Shown here in pieces: positions 1 to 63,900 of a stretch of 64,000 nt of DNA. Under the pieces are notes generated by a model. That model saw nothing but the letters and a program-made list of their open reading frames with translations, was not told where the DNA came from and made no database searches. The DNA lies in NCBI RefSeq assembly GCF_000247815.1, contig NC_021671.1:27916463-27980462 (forward strand), in the 5' to 3' direction. This stretch comes from Ficedula albicollis. Lineage: Eukaryota; Chordata; Aves; Passeriformes; Muscicapidae. Each line of letters begins with the position of its first letter. Positions within the stretch are counted from its first letter, which is position 1. A program made the translations under genes and the position numbers.

Positions 1-658
1 TTTAGACACACTGATCAGAAATTTTAGACACACTGGTGCTTTGCTTGTTCCTTGGAGGTATTTTTAGTGTTGGCTTTTCCTTTTCTGGAAGCTTCTAATG
101 TAACAATACCTTACACCACAGTGCTGATACAGGGATCAGTGGTTCATTAAAAGCTAATCCATGAGACATTAGGCTTACAAGTGTCACAGACACATTAGAT
201 TTGAGAACAAGGAGGGACACAGTGGTGAAAGGATTGTCAAATATACAGAGAATATCCCCGTGAGTGGGTACTACCATTAGTTTTGCAAGAAAGCATTAGT
301 TCTGAAAATTAATTTTGTATGTGTAATTACTGGAAACAGCTGTTTAGGAAGTGGTATTATAGCAAGTTAGACTGAAATCAGTCAAAAGACATTTTATTTC
401 TTTTTTGCCATTTGAGGTTTAAGCAGCACTCCTTATATTTAGAAATCCCTACATCTGTAAAAAACCCACAAATATCACATATATCTAGCCAGTCTAATAA
501 TTCTAATCAGTCTAATAAGTCTGCTATCTTCACTTGCACGTGATGTACATTGAGCTCTTCAGACTAACTCAAGGCTACTTCCTTCACTGCGAATGCCAGT
601 CAGATATTTACAGGGTTTGATATAGTCTTTATAGAAAGAGAAAATGGCAGAAACTGCT
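1..658 (-). other. ADPRHL1: ADPRHL1 3' UTR and downstream flank
   Basis: AT-rich non-coding sequence following the ADPRHL1 stop codon on the minus strand. It holds a candidate polyadenylation signal at 393-398, which would give a 3' UTR of roughly 280 nt. Beyond it I see no gene, repeat family or exon. In human the next gene on this side is GRTP1, but no exon of it is visible here. Confidence 0.5.
393..398 (-). promoter_or_regulatory. ADPRHL1: Candidate polyadenylation signal AATAAA for ADPRHL1
   Basis: TTTATT on the plus strand reads AATAAA on the minus strand, about 260 nt downstream of the ADPRHL1 stop codon. The hexamer is common by chance in AT-rich DNA, so this rests on position only. 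Confidence 0.35.
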
Positions 659-24745
<24,087 letters not shown>

Positions 24746-24765
24746 TCAACTCAGCTCCCCCGACA

Positions 24766-24773
24766 CTTTATAT
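24766..24773 (-). promoter_or_regulatory. ADPRHL1: TATA-like box of ADPRHL1
   Basis: ATATAAAG on the minus strand, 93 bp upstream of the ADPRHL1 ATG. With the usual 25-30 bp spacing, transcription would start near 24,740 and give a 5' UTR of about 65 nt. A single E-box (CATCTG) lies further upstream near 24,840. A TATA promoter would fit a tissue-restricted muscle gene, but this is inferred from sequence alone. Confidence 0.5.
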
Positions 24774-27700
24774 CAGCCATTGTGTCACACCAAGAGCTCT
24801 CTCTATAAGGCAAGGACTTCCTTTTCTGGCTCTGCAGATGCCATCTCTTGTCTGGGACCCGGCAGAGAGGAAATATTTCATAACCCAGGGATTTTGCAGG
24901 GGCTTTGTTCAATGAAGCTGTAAGAGCAGACCTGCAAAAGCCTCGTTTCTGCAACCCAGCTTAAAGCAAGCCAGGAGATCCTTAGCCCTACCCAGCCAAA
25001 GTAACTCTACACCCAGAAAAACAGATGCCTCCACAGGGGTGCTTATTTATTCAACAACTTGTAAATTAATATTTTTTCTTCTGCCCATTTCTCATTTGCT
25101 GAAGTCACCCTCCTTCTCAGGGACAAGTCAGAAGTAAAAGCAATTATAAAAGCAGTTTTCCAGGCTCTGTACACACTAGAACAAAGCATTAAACAGCAAG
25201 AAATCTAGTGAAATGCAGATAACCTCTTCCATTCCTAATTACGCCCTATGGAGATATTTTGTTAACAGCTTTCTTGTTCTGTTCCACCTAGTACAAGAAG
25301 GTTCTGCTAATTCACTGCATCCCTGGATAAACAGTGAACAAAACACCAACTTCAATTCCACACCTCTTACTCCCTGGCAAAGAGTGACTTTTTCCTAAAG
25401 CTAAGGTCAGTCCACACTTGGACTCTGGAAGGAAACTATTTTGAAAGATGTATTAAAATGGCATCCTGTGAGTCTAATAAATAAAATCCTAAAGACTCAC
25501 AAATTACTTTACAGACAGAAATAGAAATGTAAATATAAATGTAGAGAGGTAAACAGAAAGCATTGATTGACTTGACTGTAATTTTGATAACTCATACCAG
25601 GGGAAAGGTCTTTGTTTTCTTTGCTCTTTTTCAGAGGGCAATACTGATAGCTATTCAGATGGAAATGGCCAGCAGTGTAAGGGATGCATTATCCTAGCAC
25701 CCAAAGCAACAAGTTAATAAGCAATAATTTAATCACGGTCTGAGTTATTGATCTGTGCAGAAATATCTCTGTACTTAATGGATTTTCAGGACACACAGAA
25801 GCACTGCCATGCCTGGTCTACATTAGAAAAAATAAAGTGCCCAAATGGTGAAAGTAGCTTCTGTTGGTGCACTCTTGTTTTTAAGACTGGTTAACAGAAA
25901 TGCTGAAAAGGACCCTGAGAGTGTGTTTTCATTGCTAGAAAGTAAGAGCACCACACTGAAAAAGTAAAGGAAAAACAGGAAACAAAAAAGGAAAAAAAAA
26001 GAGAAAAGGAGGACAATTATGCCTTAGGGACCAGAGGATATGCAGGGACAAGTATCACCACTTGCCACAAGTGGTGGATGGCAGCCCCACTGCCCTGTGT
26101 GGGGCAGGGGGAACAAGCATCATCTCCCACAATCAGGGCATTTACACAGCACAGAGGTAATCTTAGAGTCACCCCTGTCCTGCGCGTTACCTCGTGTCTG
26201 AAAACAAACACTAAAAATGGAAAAGCAAGGCCAGGACAGCTCACAGAACACAGCAGGCAGAAGCACTGACGTTGATGTGTCTGTTAGTCCATCCACCCCT
26301 CTGTGGCACACACCTGTTCTCTATTCCTGCATAGCATCACGGTTTGCAGGCACGTGGGAATTTGAACTTGCAAAGCAAGGACAGGAGGAATCACCTGCTG
26401 AGGCACTGTGGTGAGCTGGTGAGGGCCTCATCAGATGGAAGGTTCTTCCCTGAAAATGGGCAAAGCTATTCTTAGTTTTCCATTTATCTTTTTCTTCTGA
26501 ATGTAGCTGGCAGTTGCACTGCCCTTTTGCCTCCCATAGACTTCACTCTGTTGCAACACACTCAGCTGCTCAGAACAAAGCCCAGATTAGGAATAAGGCT
26601 ATTGTAATAAAAACCCAGAGAAAATTTCAGAGATGTTCCATTTTTCAACTCTGTAAAACAGAACATGCAGCGAAGACATTTTTATTTAACTTTTTAATCA
26701 CACATTATCTCTTTTTCATGTGGTACTTCAGCTACTGTGAGCTTTCTGGGCAGAGGTGGGCTACCCACACTAAACTACTCCTATTCCCCACAAAGGAGAC
26801 AATTGCTTGTAAAATATCATACCTACATGTCTTAAAGAGAGATAAAAGACAGTAATTCCATGAAGATGGATAACTTAGTCACAATAGGAAAAAAAAAAAA
26901 CCTAAGCAGAGCTGGCAAACTATTTAGTAAATCATATTAAAATGCATCTTTGGTGTCTTTTCATTAGTATGCATACAACAGCCTTCAGATGGGGAGAATC
27001 CATAAAAAAACAGAATGGGAAGGCAGGACAGAGAAAAGACTTGTCTGTGTTGGTGGCAACACACTTGTTTCAGCTCAACTGCATTTGAAACCCGAGGTGA
27101 GAACATGAATGCAGCCTTTGGCCAGCGTGGCTGCTGTGCCTCCTCCAGCAGAGGGATGTGCATGGATGGGCTCCAGCCCAGGACAGAGCCTGTGCATGCT
27201 ACAGGTCCTGAGCTCTGCTCCAAAACAAGGAACTGGCAGAGCTGGACTGATGCTGTGTCCACACAAGCCCTTTTTAAGTTAAAAGAGGACTACACCCCAA
27301 ATGCTTTCCCCATGAGTGAGTGAGTGATCCTTTGCCAAAGACACTCAGCAGAGAAATGCTCTTGATTCCAAGTCCACCCATCCAAAGGACACAGAGCCAT
27401 ATCCTGGAAAAGTAAGGTTGATACCAGATGGGTACTAGCCTTTTGTCAGAGCTGCATTTTTACAACTCTTGAAGGATTTTACTTGAGAATCAGGATCATT
27501 CCTTTAAAACACATTCACTGAGATCCAAGAAAAAAAAATAAACTGGTTTTACTCAGTTCTTTAACAATGGAGATAAATTACTTCCACACAGCTTTATGTC
27601 ACTGCCTTGAAGGAAAAAGAATCCTTTAACACCACAGGATGGAGTTCTTTACTGGCTTGGAAGAAAGCTGAGGTCATGACATAAAACCTATAGGGTTTGT

Positions 27701-28661
27701 TAAACAATAAAGTAGTTCACTGCTTGGAGAAGGAGGCACAAAAAAACCCCCATGGAAATTGGTCAAGTATATGCACCAACAAGAGGAAGTATCCCAATAC
27801 TCAATTAAATATGAATGCCCCTAAATTTTCACAGTCCTTCTCATTAAGAGGTGAACACTGCACCCACTTGTCTGAAATACAGTATTTTCTGCATGTGGTT
27901 GTAGAGGAAGCTGCAGTTGCAGATCCCTCTGTAAAGGGTTTAGAACAAAATGCTAATGCTAGAGGTGTGTGATTTTCTGCATGTGGTTGTAGAGGAAGCT
28001 GCAGTTGCAGATCCCTCTGTAAAGAGTTTAGAACAAAATGCTAATTCTAGAGGTGTGTCATCTACTTCTACCCAGCGCACTGCAGATAACAAAAAGACCA
28101 GAATACATGTTTTGCTGAACAGGTTTATGGTTGTATAAACATTACACTTTTTCAGAAGGGTTATGCTTTTTGGTGAGCGAGATTCTGGCTGGCATCAGCT
28201 GAGGGAAGTTACTGGTGCTGACACTTCAAAGAAAAAAGGCTTGCCATGGTTTAAGTATCAATGTCTGCAGCTTCAGTGTCACAGGAAAAGGAAGACAAGA
28301 CTTGTGCAACACCAGAGCAGCCCGTGGTTGGTGAAAGCACTGGAGAAGGATGGCAGCTGGGTGAAGATAGAGGAGAACTTATTTATTTTGACTTAAACTT
28401 TCAGAAGACAATTAACGATAGGTGAATGCATACCTCTGAAGGTCTTTGCACAGATTTCTGAGCTGCTTCTCTTACAGAGCTCAGAGCCAGGACTGAGCAA
28501 CACTTCCCTGCAATTACAGCTCCCATTGCCTGTACAAACTAATGACACAAATTGTGGAGAGTCTGGTGCCCAACAGATAACATGCAGTGAATACAGTACT
28601 GCAGCTAAACATGTCAAGCCTCTTAAAAGCTTATCAGTGACACAGATGACCAAACCAAACA
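24774..28661. other. Intergenic region between DCUN1D2 and ADPRHL1
   Basis: No exon, RNA gene or transposon recognised. The only structure is an 88-bp tandem duplication at 27884-28059. Small open frames here lack domains, and one pair is generated by that duplication. Confidence 0.6.
27884..28059. repeat. Tandem duplication, 88-bp unit
   Basis: 27884-27971 recurs at 27972-28059 with a few substitutions. The copies abut exactly. Confidence 0.9.
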
Positions 28662-31600
28662 TTTATTAACGCCATTTAAAAATTAATGAGTTACATCCTT
28701 GCCCTCTTCTGGCTGATGGAGTAGCAACACAACCACCTAATAAATGAACCAGAAAACAACAAAAACCTCCCACTAGACAAAGACTTCCAAAGCAGAAAAC
28801 TGACAAGAACCATACAGACATCTCACATGACTGACTTCAATCCTTTGACAGTCCATTTATTCCTTTTTCCATTGCCAAAAAATATACACACACATACAGC
28901 TTACTCAGCAGCAAATCACCCAGGTGCATTGAATGAGCAGATGCCTGCAGGTTTGCTCTCCTTAGCATGACACACATGATAAATTACATATAAATTTAGA
29001 ATTGGCAAGTACAAATCCTATGGCTCAGTTTCAAACCAAACAACTTGGCACCAAGTTTAAAAATACATACAGCATATCTGTGAAGTAATACTGTACGCAC
29101 TGAACAACTTGAAGACATCTGTACCATTTAGGATTATAAATTGGGCAGCCTAGGGGTTACCACTGTATCAGCTTACTTAAAATGGAAGTCAGAGTACCCT
29201 ATAAAGTGGAACTGTGGACAGCAGCAAATAATTAAAATACGCAAGAAACTTGTAAGGTGAAAGTAGTTTATTTGCATTTTTTATGACTGTTCAAGTGTAA
29301 AGGTGTTACTTCATGCTATTATGTATGGGAGTGTAAAAATCACATGTGGTTTAAAATGGGTAGAGGATCAGGAAGAACAGAAGAAAAAGGAAAAGCAGAG
29401 CCAAGTGTCAAAAGCTGGCTGACAAGGGTCAACTACTGTCTTTGGAGTATTCTGCCCAGTCTTGCTGTGCTGGAAGCTGTCACCCATGAAGGATTGCCCC
29501 AGGAATGAGATTTAAGAGTAAATGCATGTGTGTGTATACATATACATACATATGTATACACACATACTGAAACCTGGGCTAAGCACCTTCCTTCTTGCTC
29601 CGATTAACAAGGAAAAAAAAACCTCACCTCACATGCATTTTTTATGCTCCATTTATTTTAAAAGGTAGAAGGTTCATCAGAATGATTTGATGGAGCTCTC
29701 ATCGTGAGCCAATGTTTCACAAGCCCTAGTGCTATGGAAGTTCAGCTACATCACGTATCAATAGACTGAGCTACTTCTGGTCAGTTATATTTTATCTATG
29801 TATTTTAAGTGGCAACTGTGTGAATAACAAGCATTCCGCTGCTTCTGGCTAGGCAAATGCACTTGATGCTGTAAGATATTACACAGTCTGCTAAGCCTGC
29901 AGGACAGATATAGAAATGGCTTGTTTTGGGGAAGAGGTGTAAATCAAACTCAGTAAAAAGAGCATAACTACTTGTAGCTCACTGCTGACTTCTGTAGAAT
30001 ACTTGGAGTTATGTACACAAATGCCCTTGTAGAAAGATGCATTCAGAAAGCAGTAATTTGGCAGAACCTCAGTGGGTAACTCTGCACATGAGTGCCAGGC
30101 AGCAGCGGGCTCGGACGCTGACACCTGGCGGCTGCTGGGCCAGGGCTGACACTCACTACAAAAAGACAAACATTTATAACAAATCTCTCACAGGGCATTT
30201 GTAACTTGCTTGCTAGGCTCTTACTAGGAGGAAAAATCACGAATTTGTTCAAATTTTCCCTTGTTCTGCTTTTTAAACATCACGCACAACTGAAATTCTA
30301 TCAAGCGGAAGAATGAAGGCAGTCTCTGTATACAGCATGGACACTTGTCCTTGCAGGTTGTATTGACATAATGAAAGCTGACTGCTTGTATGAAACTCTA
30401 AATATTAGAGTTTAAGAGAACATTGTAAGCTTTTATACCCTGGCAACTACAAAATAAAATAGTCTGTCATGCAACACTTCAGCAATCTAAACAGATATAA
30501 TTTATATAATTTAATGCACTATTTTCTCCAAAATTCTTGCACCTATTCAGCCTTAAATACAGAAAATATATTGATCATGACTGTACATACTCTTTAGCAA
30601 CTGTTCATTTTAACAAACTTTTACAGTGGCTATGACAAACTCATTTTGATGAGGTAGCATTTGCAAGAGCCCTGTGCGAAGACATGCTGAATAGTTTCTG
30701 GTAGAACTTTTTTGTGCTTTAGACATCGGAAGACACCTCTGTGCACTTCATAATCAGTGGCCAGAAAAAGGGGAGAAAACAAGTGACTGAACAAATTCAG
30801 ATTTGGTGAAAATTAGTCCTATTTCACCAGCCTTGACATCTCTGCAACTGCATTAATTTGCCTTTGTCTCCCCTTAAATAAATACAACTGAATGCACAAT
30901 ACCTCCACAGGCATGAAGACTTATAATCATTAATATAAAGTCTCCTTACCCCTAATTATTTCTCCACCGTAGAAGCAAACTAGTTAAGTCTTTGGGCTTA
31001 TTCACATCTATTTTCCATTGGAAGTGCCAGGAAATAAATTTACAACTATGTTACATTTAGCCAGAATTGATGATATGTTTCAAGCTACAAATAAAATCCA
31101 TATTCTACCAGTTCCCTATTAAAAATAAATAAAACACATAATTGGAGACTAACTGAATTATGATAATTAAACATGAATTATAAAAGCATCTTTGGTTGTT
31201 TAATGTCAAAATGGTTATTAAAAATAGCTGGAGTTGCAACACAGCATAGAGCAGCAGCCTGTCCTTAGCAATGCTATTGTTACATGTCCAAGCACTTCAA
31301 GAAGAAAAATGAGGAAGTAAAATTCACTGGGAGAAAGCAAAAGGCAGGATGTAATCACTGTATACATCTAGGATGTGAAAATACAAATTTAAAATTTTGG
31401 CAGTAAGATATAAACAAAAAAAAGCATATGTTCATTTGTTTGGGTTTTGTTTTTTTTTTACAATTCTGTATTAAGACAGATTCACAGAACTAACTTTTAT
31501 AAAAATACAACATACTGCATAAGTTTTATTTATGGATTTAATTTATGTAACACAAATACTGCTTTTAATATAAGTACAATATAATACATTTTTTATTTAT

Positions 31601-31959
31601 GTAACTGCTGGTGTTCACTTTGGATTATGAACTGAATGGCATGCTGTGCTGTCAAAACTTTAATAAAATGGCCTCTAGTTAAACTTCTCCAAAGTATAAA
31701 ATCATGCAAAATCTACACCCTATATGATACAACCAGTACAATAATTGAAGCCAATAGCCTACAAACAGCTTGGATCTTCTGAGTTTGCTCTTGAAGTGTC
31801 CACACGTCAGTCATCGTTTTCTTTAGGCAGAAAGGAAGAATTTCAGTTTTATCTGCAGAATGTCATCATGACCACTGAAACCAGCACCAATGTGCAGTTA
31901 TCAGCTAACACATCTTCATTGCAGTGCAGTTCATTTAGTCCATATTGACAAATCTGGGG
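28662..31959 (-). other. DCUN1D2: Probable DCUN1D2 3' UTR (end uncertain)
   Basis: AT-rich sequence downstream of the DCUN1D2 stop codon, with several AATAAA hexamers on the minus strand (31592-31597, 31525-31530, 29652-29657 and 28662-28667). I cannot tell which is used, so the 3' UTR could be 0.4 to 3.3 kb. A palindromic segment lies at 29530-29563. No protein-coding exon recognised. Confidence 0.4.
29530..29563. repeat. Inverted repeat, 14-bp perfect arms, 6-bp loop
   Basis: The arms GTGTGTATACATAT and ATATGTATACACAC are exact reverse complements around ACATAC. It could form a hairpin in the DCUN1D2 3' UTR if that UTR extends this far. It is built of alternating purine-pyrimidine dinucleotides and may simply be a simple-sequence by-product. 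Confidence 0.7.
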
Positions 31960-58110
<26,151 letters not shown>

Positions 58111-59040
58111 GGAAAAGGGGGAAGATGAGCTGCAGTCCAGCAGGAAGCAAACGCTGCTTAAATAAGGACTCCGAACGACAGGAGTTCTCTCCTATCTGAT
58201 ACTTACTGGTGGTGAATGGAGATGATTGTTAGTTTTTTTGGCTGTTTTTTTTTCCGCTCAGCATCGCACTTTTTTTTTTTGGTACGTCAGATCTTTATTC
58301 CCTTAAGAGCTTTTGAGCAGTGCCCCAGGTGTCGCTCCTCTAAACAGATATTGTTAGCCAAGTAAAAAGCACTGAAACAAAATTGTTCCGTGTGTGAACC
58401 GCAGTGCTAAGTTTGCACAGTGCAGCAGTGAGTGAACTTTGCTGCTGTAAATCTCTGCTCAAAATTTAGTTATGTGGTTTGATGTACCACATGAGGCGTG
58501 CAGTGGAGTCTTTTACTCGCCTTGGATGTACACTGGGTGTTTTCTTCTCCCTCCTTCTTGCAGAAATAGGTTGTAATACATATTTAGAAAAATCTCTTCT
58601 CCAAGCCTACTAAACAGGGAGAGCATTAGTTCGTATATATGAATAAATATTTCCTTAAATTTCACTCAAGAACTTTGTCAGGTGGGTGGGGATTATTATT
58701 TTCCCAATTCCTTAAAAGTAGTAAGCCCCACAGCTTTATCAAAGTTCCAAAATATTTTTATTTCATTATTTTATTGAGATTAGGCTGATGTGATATGCTT
58801 TTGCTACTTCAATTGCACTTTCAGTTCTTAATTTTAAATGTTTTAGCTCTCTATGTTGTCAAACCCTAGCCCATAGTCAACTATTAATAACTAAATACTT
58901 TGGCTTCCATTTCATGCTTTGAAAAAAGAAATAAACCAACCCACAGACAGATTTTCTCATTTCTCTCTGGCACGGAGATGGAAGGGCATTTAAAAAAATG
59001 AAGGTAGTGCATGACTGTGCTTGCCATGTTCCCTTCCCAT

Positions 59041-59145
59041 GGAATCACAGAATGGTGTGGGTTGGAAGGGACCATAAAGACCAATGGCTCCAACCCCTCG
59101 GCTGTAGGGAGGGACATCTTCTACTAGACCAGGTTGCTCAAAGCT
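59041..59145 (-). mobile_element. CR1 LINE 3'-end fragment
   Basis: The plus strand reads GAATCACAGAATGGTGTGGG, then GTTGGAAGGGACCATAAAGA and CTACTAGACCAGGTTGCTCA, the reverse complement of an avian CR1 tail. It is better preserved than the copy at 7461. The 5' part of the element is missing. Confidence 0.9.
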
Positions 59146-59205
59146 CGTTCTGTGTATTTATGATGCCTGGTTTGGATATCTGGGATTGTGACTGCTACTG
59201 CCTTG

Positions 59206-59326
59206 TAGGGAAAGAAGATTCTCTCGTAGGCAGACTGGTGCCAGGTGACTGTGTCCGTGTGTTGGCTAGGGAAAGAAGATTCTCTCGTAGGCAGACTGCT
59301 GCCAGGTGACTGTGTCTGTGTGTTGG
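59206..59326. repeat. Tandem duplication, 61-bp unit
   Basis: 59206-59266 recurs at 59267-59326 with a few substitutions. It lies 60 bp beyond the CR1 tail. Confidence 0.9.
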
Positions 59327-60502
59327 TTCCTGATAAGGCTGCTGTCCCAGTGATCAAGACTGTGACTAAATGTTTAAGGAAATACTTGTTTGTATTGATG
59401 ATCTATTAACATGCGTGTTTTACAATGCCATGTACAGATTTTTATATATTGTTATGTGTAGCTTTGTGGTGTGAGGGGTTTTTTGAGGGTTTTTATGTTT
59501 GTTTGGATTTTTTAAAAAGAAAACATAACTGTTATTTTGTGCAATAATGTCAGCAGCTCCTTCTTGGTTCTGAGGGAAGGAAATTAGTTTTTAAATTATA
59601 TCCTGCTTGGTGTCAAAATTAAATATAGCAGTTTAAGTATGGATCTTCAAGTAGTTGCTGGGAAATGAACTTATGAATGAATTGATTTGATGTTTTTATA
59701 ATTTATTTTAAAATCTTGAAGATCCCTAATGGACTTTCAAGTAAAGTACCTCAAGGCCCCGCAACCTTTCAGATGAAGGAGGTCTTTGATCCCAACTAGT
59801 AGCACACAGAAATCCAGGAAGTTTTGCTGTTCTTTCTTCCACAGTTATGATTTGTAATGTAATCTGATTAGGTTTTTTTATTATTATGTTTTGTAGAATG
59901 TGTGTAGTTTAGTTTGTTAATGCTTCTGAGACTTTATGAATAATAAATGATTATGGTAGAATTTTTTAGGATAGGTTTGAGAAGAGACAGGAGGTTTACT
60001 GATAGCTAAGAATAATTATATTATTCTTATACTATTCTTGTTGAACTGGTTTCAACACCAGTTCTAGTGCTGGGTTGAAATGCAGCCTATGACAACACGG
60101 CCTGATATTTTTAAAGGCTTTTCTCTCATGTGTGAAGTGCAGATGAAGTGACCATGTGAAGTGACTGAGCTTTCCAGTCACTGCTTTTAAAACAAAATGT
60201 TAGCTAGAAACAGTCAAGGGGAAAACAAAAATCTATCAATACCCTCAGACTGTTTCTTGGTTTTCGTAAATGTTGAGTGAAGAACACTATATGTGTTCTC
60301 TTAAATCTTGTGATGCAGGAGGCAGTCTTGGGTTTATTTTCTGCATTTGTTTGGTCTAATGGCCCAACATTACCATGTTTGATAACTGATGGGTACTACC
60401 TTGCAGCCTGGTGTGCGTACTGGAGATGCAGAAACCATGTAGCAGAAAGCTGTGAGCAGCTGTGGATCATCAGTTTCTCCCAAGAGCAATATAAAGTGAA
60501 GA

Positions 60503-60949
60503 ATGAAGGTGACTGGGTTTATTTCCCTGTGGACATTGGTTTCTCTGCCTTGTGGCCCGTTAGCAAACCCTGCAGAACGTGAAGATGTAGTGAAGCATGC
60601 AATAAAGCTGCACCGTGGGAAAGGAGCTGTTATCACTCAGAGGAAGCAGTGGGTGTTGGAGAGCTGCAGAAAACTGTCTGGTCTTCTTCGCCAAAAAAAT
60701 GTTGTTCTCAACAAACTAAAAAATGCCATAAGAGCAGTTGAGAAGGATGCAGGACTGTCTGATGAAGAGAAACTTTTTCAGGTGCACACCTTTGAAATTT
60801 TCCAAAAGGAGCTAAATGAAAGTGAAAACTCAGTCTTTCAGGCAATCCATGGCCTTCAGAGAGCTCTCCAGGGTGATTACAAAGATGTTGTGAATATGAA
60901 AGAAAGCAGTAGACAGAGACTGGAGGCCTTGAGAGAAGCTGCAATTAAG
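60503..60949 (+). CDS. TMCO3: TMCO3, first coding exon (residues 1-149, partial gene)
   Basis: TMCO3 is a multi-pass membrane protein of the CPA2-type monovalent cation/proton antiporter superfamily; its transport role is predicted, not well proven. This exon begins at ATG 60503, with an in-frame TGA at 60497-60499 just upstream. It encodes a signal-like hydrophobic N-terminus (about 1-22), then a charged, helical, coiled-coil-prone segment. [33 protein letters not shown] and [20 protein letters not shown] match human TMCO3 closely. It ends at AAG|GTTGGT in phase 0, a weaker than usual donor. The next expected segment (EETEYMELL) was not found before 64,000, so the antiporter domain lies to the right. 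Open frame past 60949 is intron. Confidence 0.93.
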
Positions 60950-63900
60950 GTTGGTTTCCCCATGTTTTTTACTATTCGTATTCTACTTGCGATTTTAACT
61001 TTATTCTATCACAGTTTCAGTCTGTTTCAATAAGAAAGGGTATCTGCATAAAACTTGCAATGTGTACTGTTTAATGAAGTATTTGTTTTCATTAGGAAAT
61101 TTACAAGTAATTCTGGTGTAGAGCGTAAAACTTACTGGCTGTCAATAGTTCTTATCTCAAGCTAAGCATAATCGTAAGAACTATGGCAAATATAATGTTA
61201 AAGGGAGATGAATAAGAAGAGTGAATCAGTGAACAAGCCAGTGTGCAAGACAAGCCAGTGGCACTAGCTGAGTGGAAATAATACTATCCATCAAATGATG
61301 AAATACTGTTTTTTCCATTGTTAATGGGAATTGCTCAACCAAAGTCCAAGTTAAAACAGAATGACCTGCTGCCTTTCATTTCCATGTTTGTAGACATGAG
61401 TAAAACAGACATGCAAAACAGTAGGTGACTAGATTTTAAACTCAGTATTGCACTCCTAGCCTAAGAAGTTCAGGTTTGAAAAGCAGTACTTCCAAGAAAG
61501 AGTCAGCTGAAATAACTTTGCCAAGAAAAAACACAGATGAGTAACATTTGAACACAAATACTTCATGGAAAGTTTGAGTTCCCGTGTTCCATTAGGTTGA
61601 GCACGATTTGCCACTGTCTTCTGGACTTGGTAGTGCTCAGACTGTGTACTGAAAATCTCCCATTGGGAGAAAATGTAATTTAATGTATGTGGTATTTAAA
61701 TTGCTCTTTTCCTTTCTCTACCCCTCAGCCACTGGAGGAATATATTAAGAATTTTCTTTGTTTTCTATCTTCCGAAAGAAGAGGCTGCCCTTGCACAAGG
61801 GAGCAAGAGAAGGAACAGAAATATAATTGACATTTAGCAATTGAGTTGGGAGAGTCTCTGAAGGGCTTTTGTGCTAAGAAATGTGCAGATCTTGACAGGT
61901 AAAGATGGAAAAAAATTATTTATGAGAAAGGTGTCCAGCGAATTGTGCCAAGATAGGCTGGTGGAATTAGAAATTAGGATGTAAACTTGGCAGACTGGAG
62001 TGATTCTGTGCAGTGGAAATGAAGACCAAATTGCAACAAATTTGAATAGAGATTAATTTGGATCTAGATGTATTCCAGTTAACTGCTTTATGTGACTTGT
62101 GTATTGACACTTTATGGTTGTGCCAAACTTTTGCTGTATAGGAATGTCATAGAAATTATCATGAGCTTTACTTGATTTTCCACCTTTTTTCTTTGTCAGA
62201 GCTTGTAAAATAGCAGCAGTGAGGCTGTCCAGAACCTTCTTTCCCATTTGTCTAATTTTTGGTAATACTACTGTAAAATAATGAAGTAATTTATCCTTGA
62301 ACTTGAGCATGGTGCTTCTCCTAGTAGGGGGCCTTTGTGTACAATGATGTGCTGTAGAGGTGTGTCCTGTCAAAAGTTTACTTTTGCAGAATTGGATTGT
62401 GCAGGCTTTTCTTGTATTATCAAAATTTACTTGAGTGAGCAATCTTTTGCACTTTCCTTCTTATGCCATGCATGTGGTTATTTAATCAGAATATTTGTGT
62501 TTCTAACCTTATAATTGTTGTATAAAGGGAAGCAAAGGATGTGGAAAAATGCATGTCAAAAAGATGAAAATTGCATGGGATACGTTTGTTTTGTACTTGT
62601 TCTTTCTTCGTAAGACAACACATTAAGTCCAACTTTGTCCCAGTTTCATTTCACTGTAATGATTATTTTGTTAGTATACTCATAGAACGTCTATTTTTTA
62701 AACAATGAGTGAATGGAAAATATAAATAACTGTAGGGGATGCTGGACTCTTCCCTTTATTTTATTTCTGTTGAGTTGAACTGCTTGGAAGTCATTAGTGC
62801 TGGATATATATATATATCTGATGCATTTCTTGCTGGCTCTGAACTGCTTGGAAGTCATTAGTGCTGGATATGTATATATATCTGATGCATGTCTTGCTGG
62901 CTGTGCTGCTGTGAAAAGATGTAATGGAATCATTCACGGTGTGGGGCACGGGGAGGCAAGAAGGAAGCACTGAAGATGATTTCTGTCTTCTTTTGCTCCA
63001 GGATCCTGCTTGGAAGTTCAGAAAAAAGCAACAAAATCTTACCTGCTTTTTAATTAGCTTCTCATTTCTTGGATGCCTTCTAATCAGACATGGGTGGAAA
63101 AAAATAACTTGCAGATATTAGATAGATGCAACCTCTTCTGCATGTGCTTTTGTCATATCTGATTAAATAGTAGAGGGCAACAGCAACACTGCATTTTGAA
63201 TCAGCATTGCTCCGAAGTCCTGCTTAATCTTACTTCATTTTGCCCATGTGTTTTTAGGTGTTCCTGTTAAGTGCACAAACCTTATCAGTATTACTTTGCT
63301 TAAGAGGTTGCTTGGTATGTACCTCATGATCAAGTGTCTCCAATCCCAGCCTGAGTTGCAGAACAGTGTTTGTACTGTGATGCACTCCTGCTTAGCACGT
63401 AGCAGGTTGTTTGAATTAACTTGTGCTTTTTATGGACACCATTGCCTGTGGTTGTCCCAGTTTACTGCTATCACACTTGGCTCTTGGTGGAAACAGGTGC
63501 CACTTTAATAGGCTATAGATACCTTTATCTCCATTGATTGAAGGAACTTGCAGCTAAACTCTTATTTTTCCAAAGCTTTTCTACCTTACTATTCAGGGAA
63601 AGTTAACTTATTTTAAATTAGAGAATTATTTTTTATGTGGTTTGCCTCTAGCTCTGTTCAGCCTGTTTGTCTTGGCCAATGGAAAGGATTGAGATGAGCT
63701 CCAACCAAAACCTCTTCCATTTTTGAGGGGAAAGAATCCAACTATTATCAATTCCATTTTGTGTTCTAAGTTGTTGCTGGATTAGCAAAGAATCTGCAGC
63801 TCATATGGGGGCTGTTTCTTACACCTTTTGAGCAATGTCTGCTAGCAGAGAGCAACAGATAGGAAATGTTTTTCCTTGAGGCTGTATGAGAGTGACTGTC

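Noticed and set aside
27697..28138. Two short frames sharing a repeated LHVVVEEAAVADPSV segment
   Set aside because: The shared segment comes from the 88-bp tandem duplication; no start context, domain or splice support.
60277..60582. 101-codon plus-strand frame overlapping the TMCO3 start
   Set aside because: It is in another frame from TMCO3 and lacks any match; the frame at 60503 fits the TMCO3 N-terminus.
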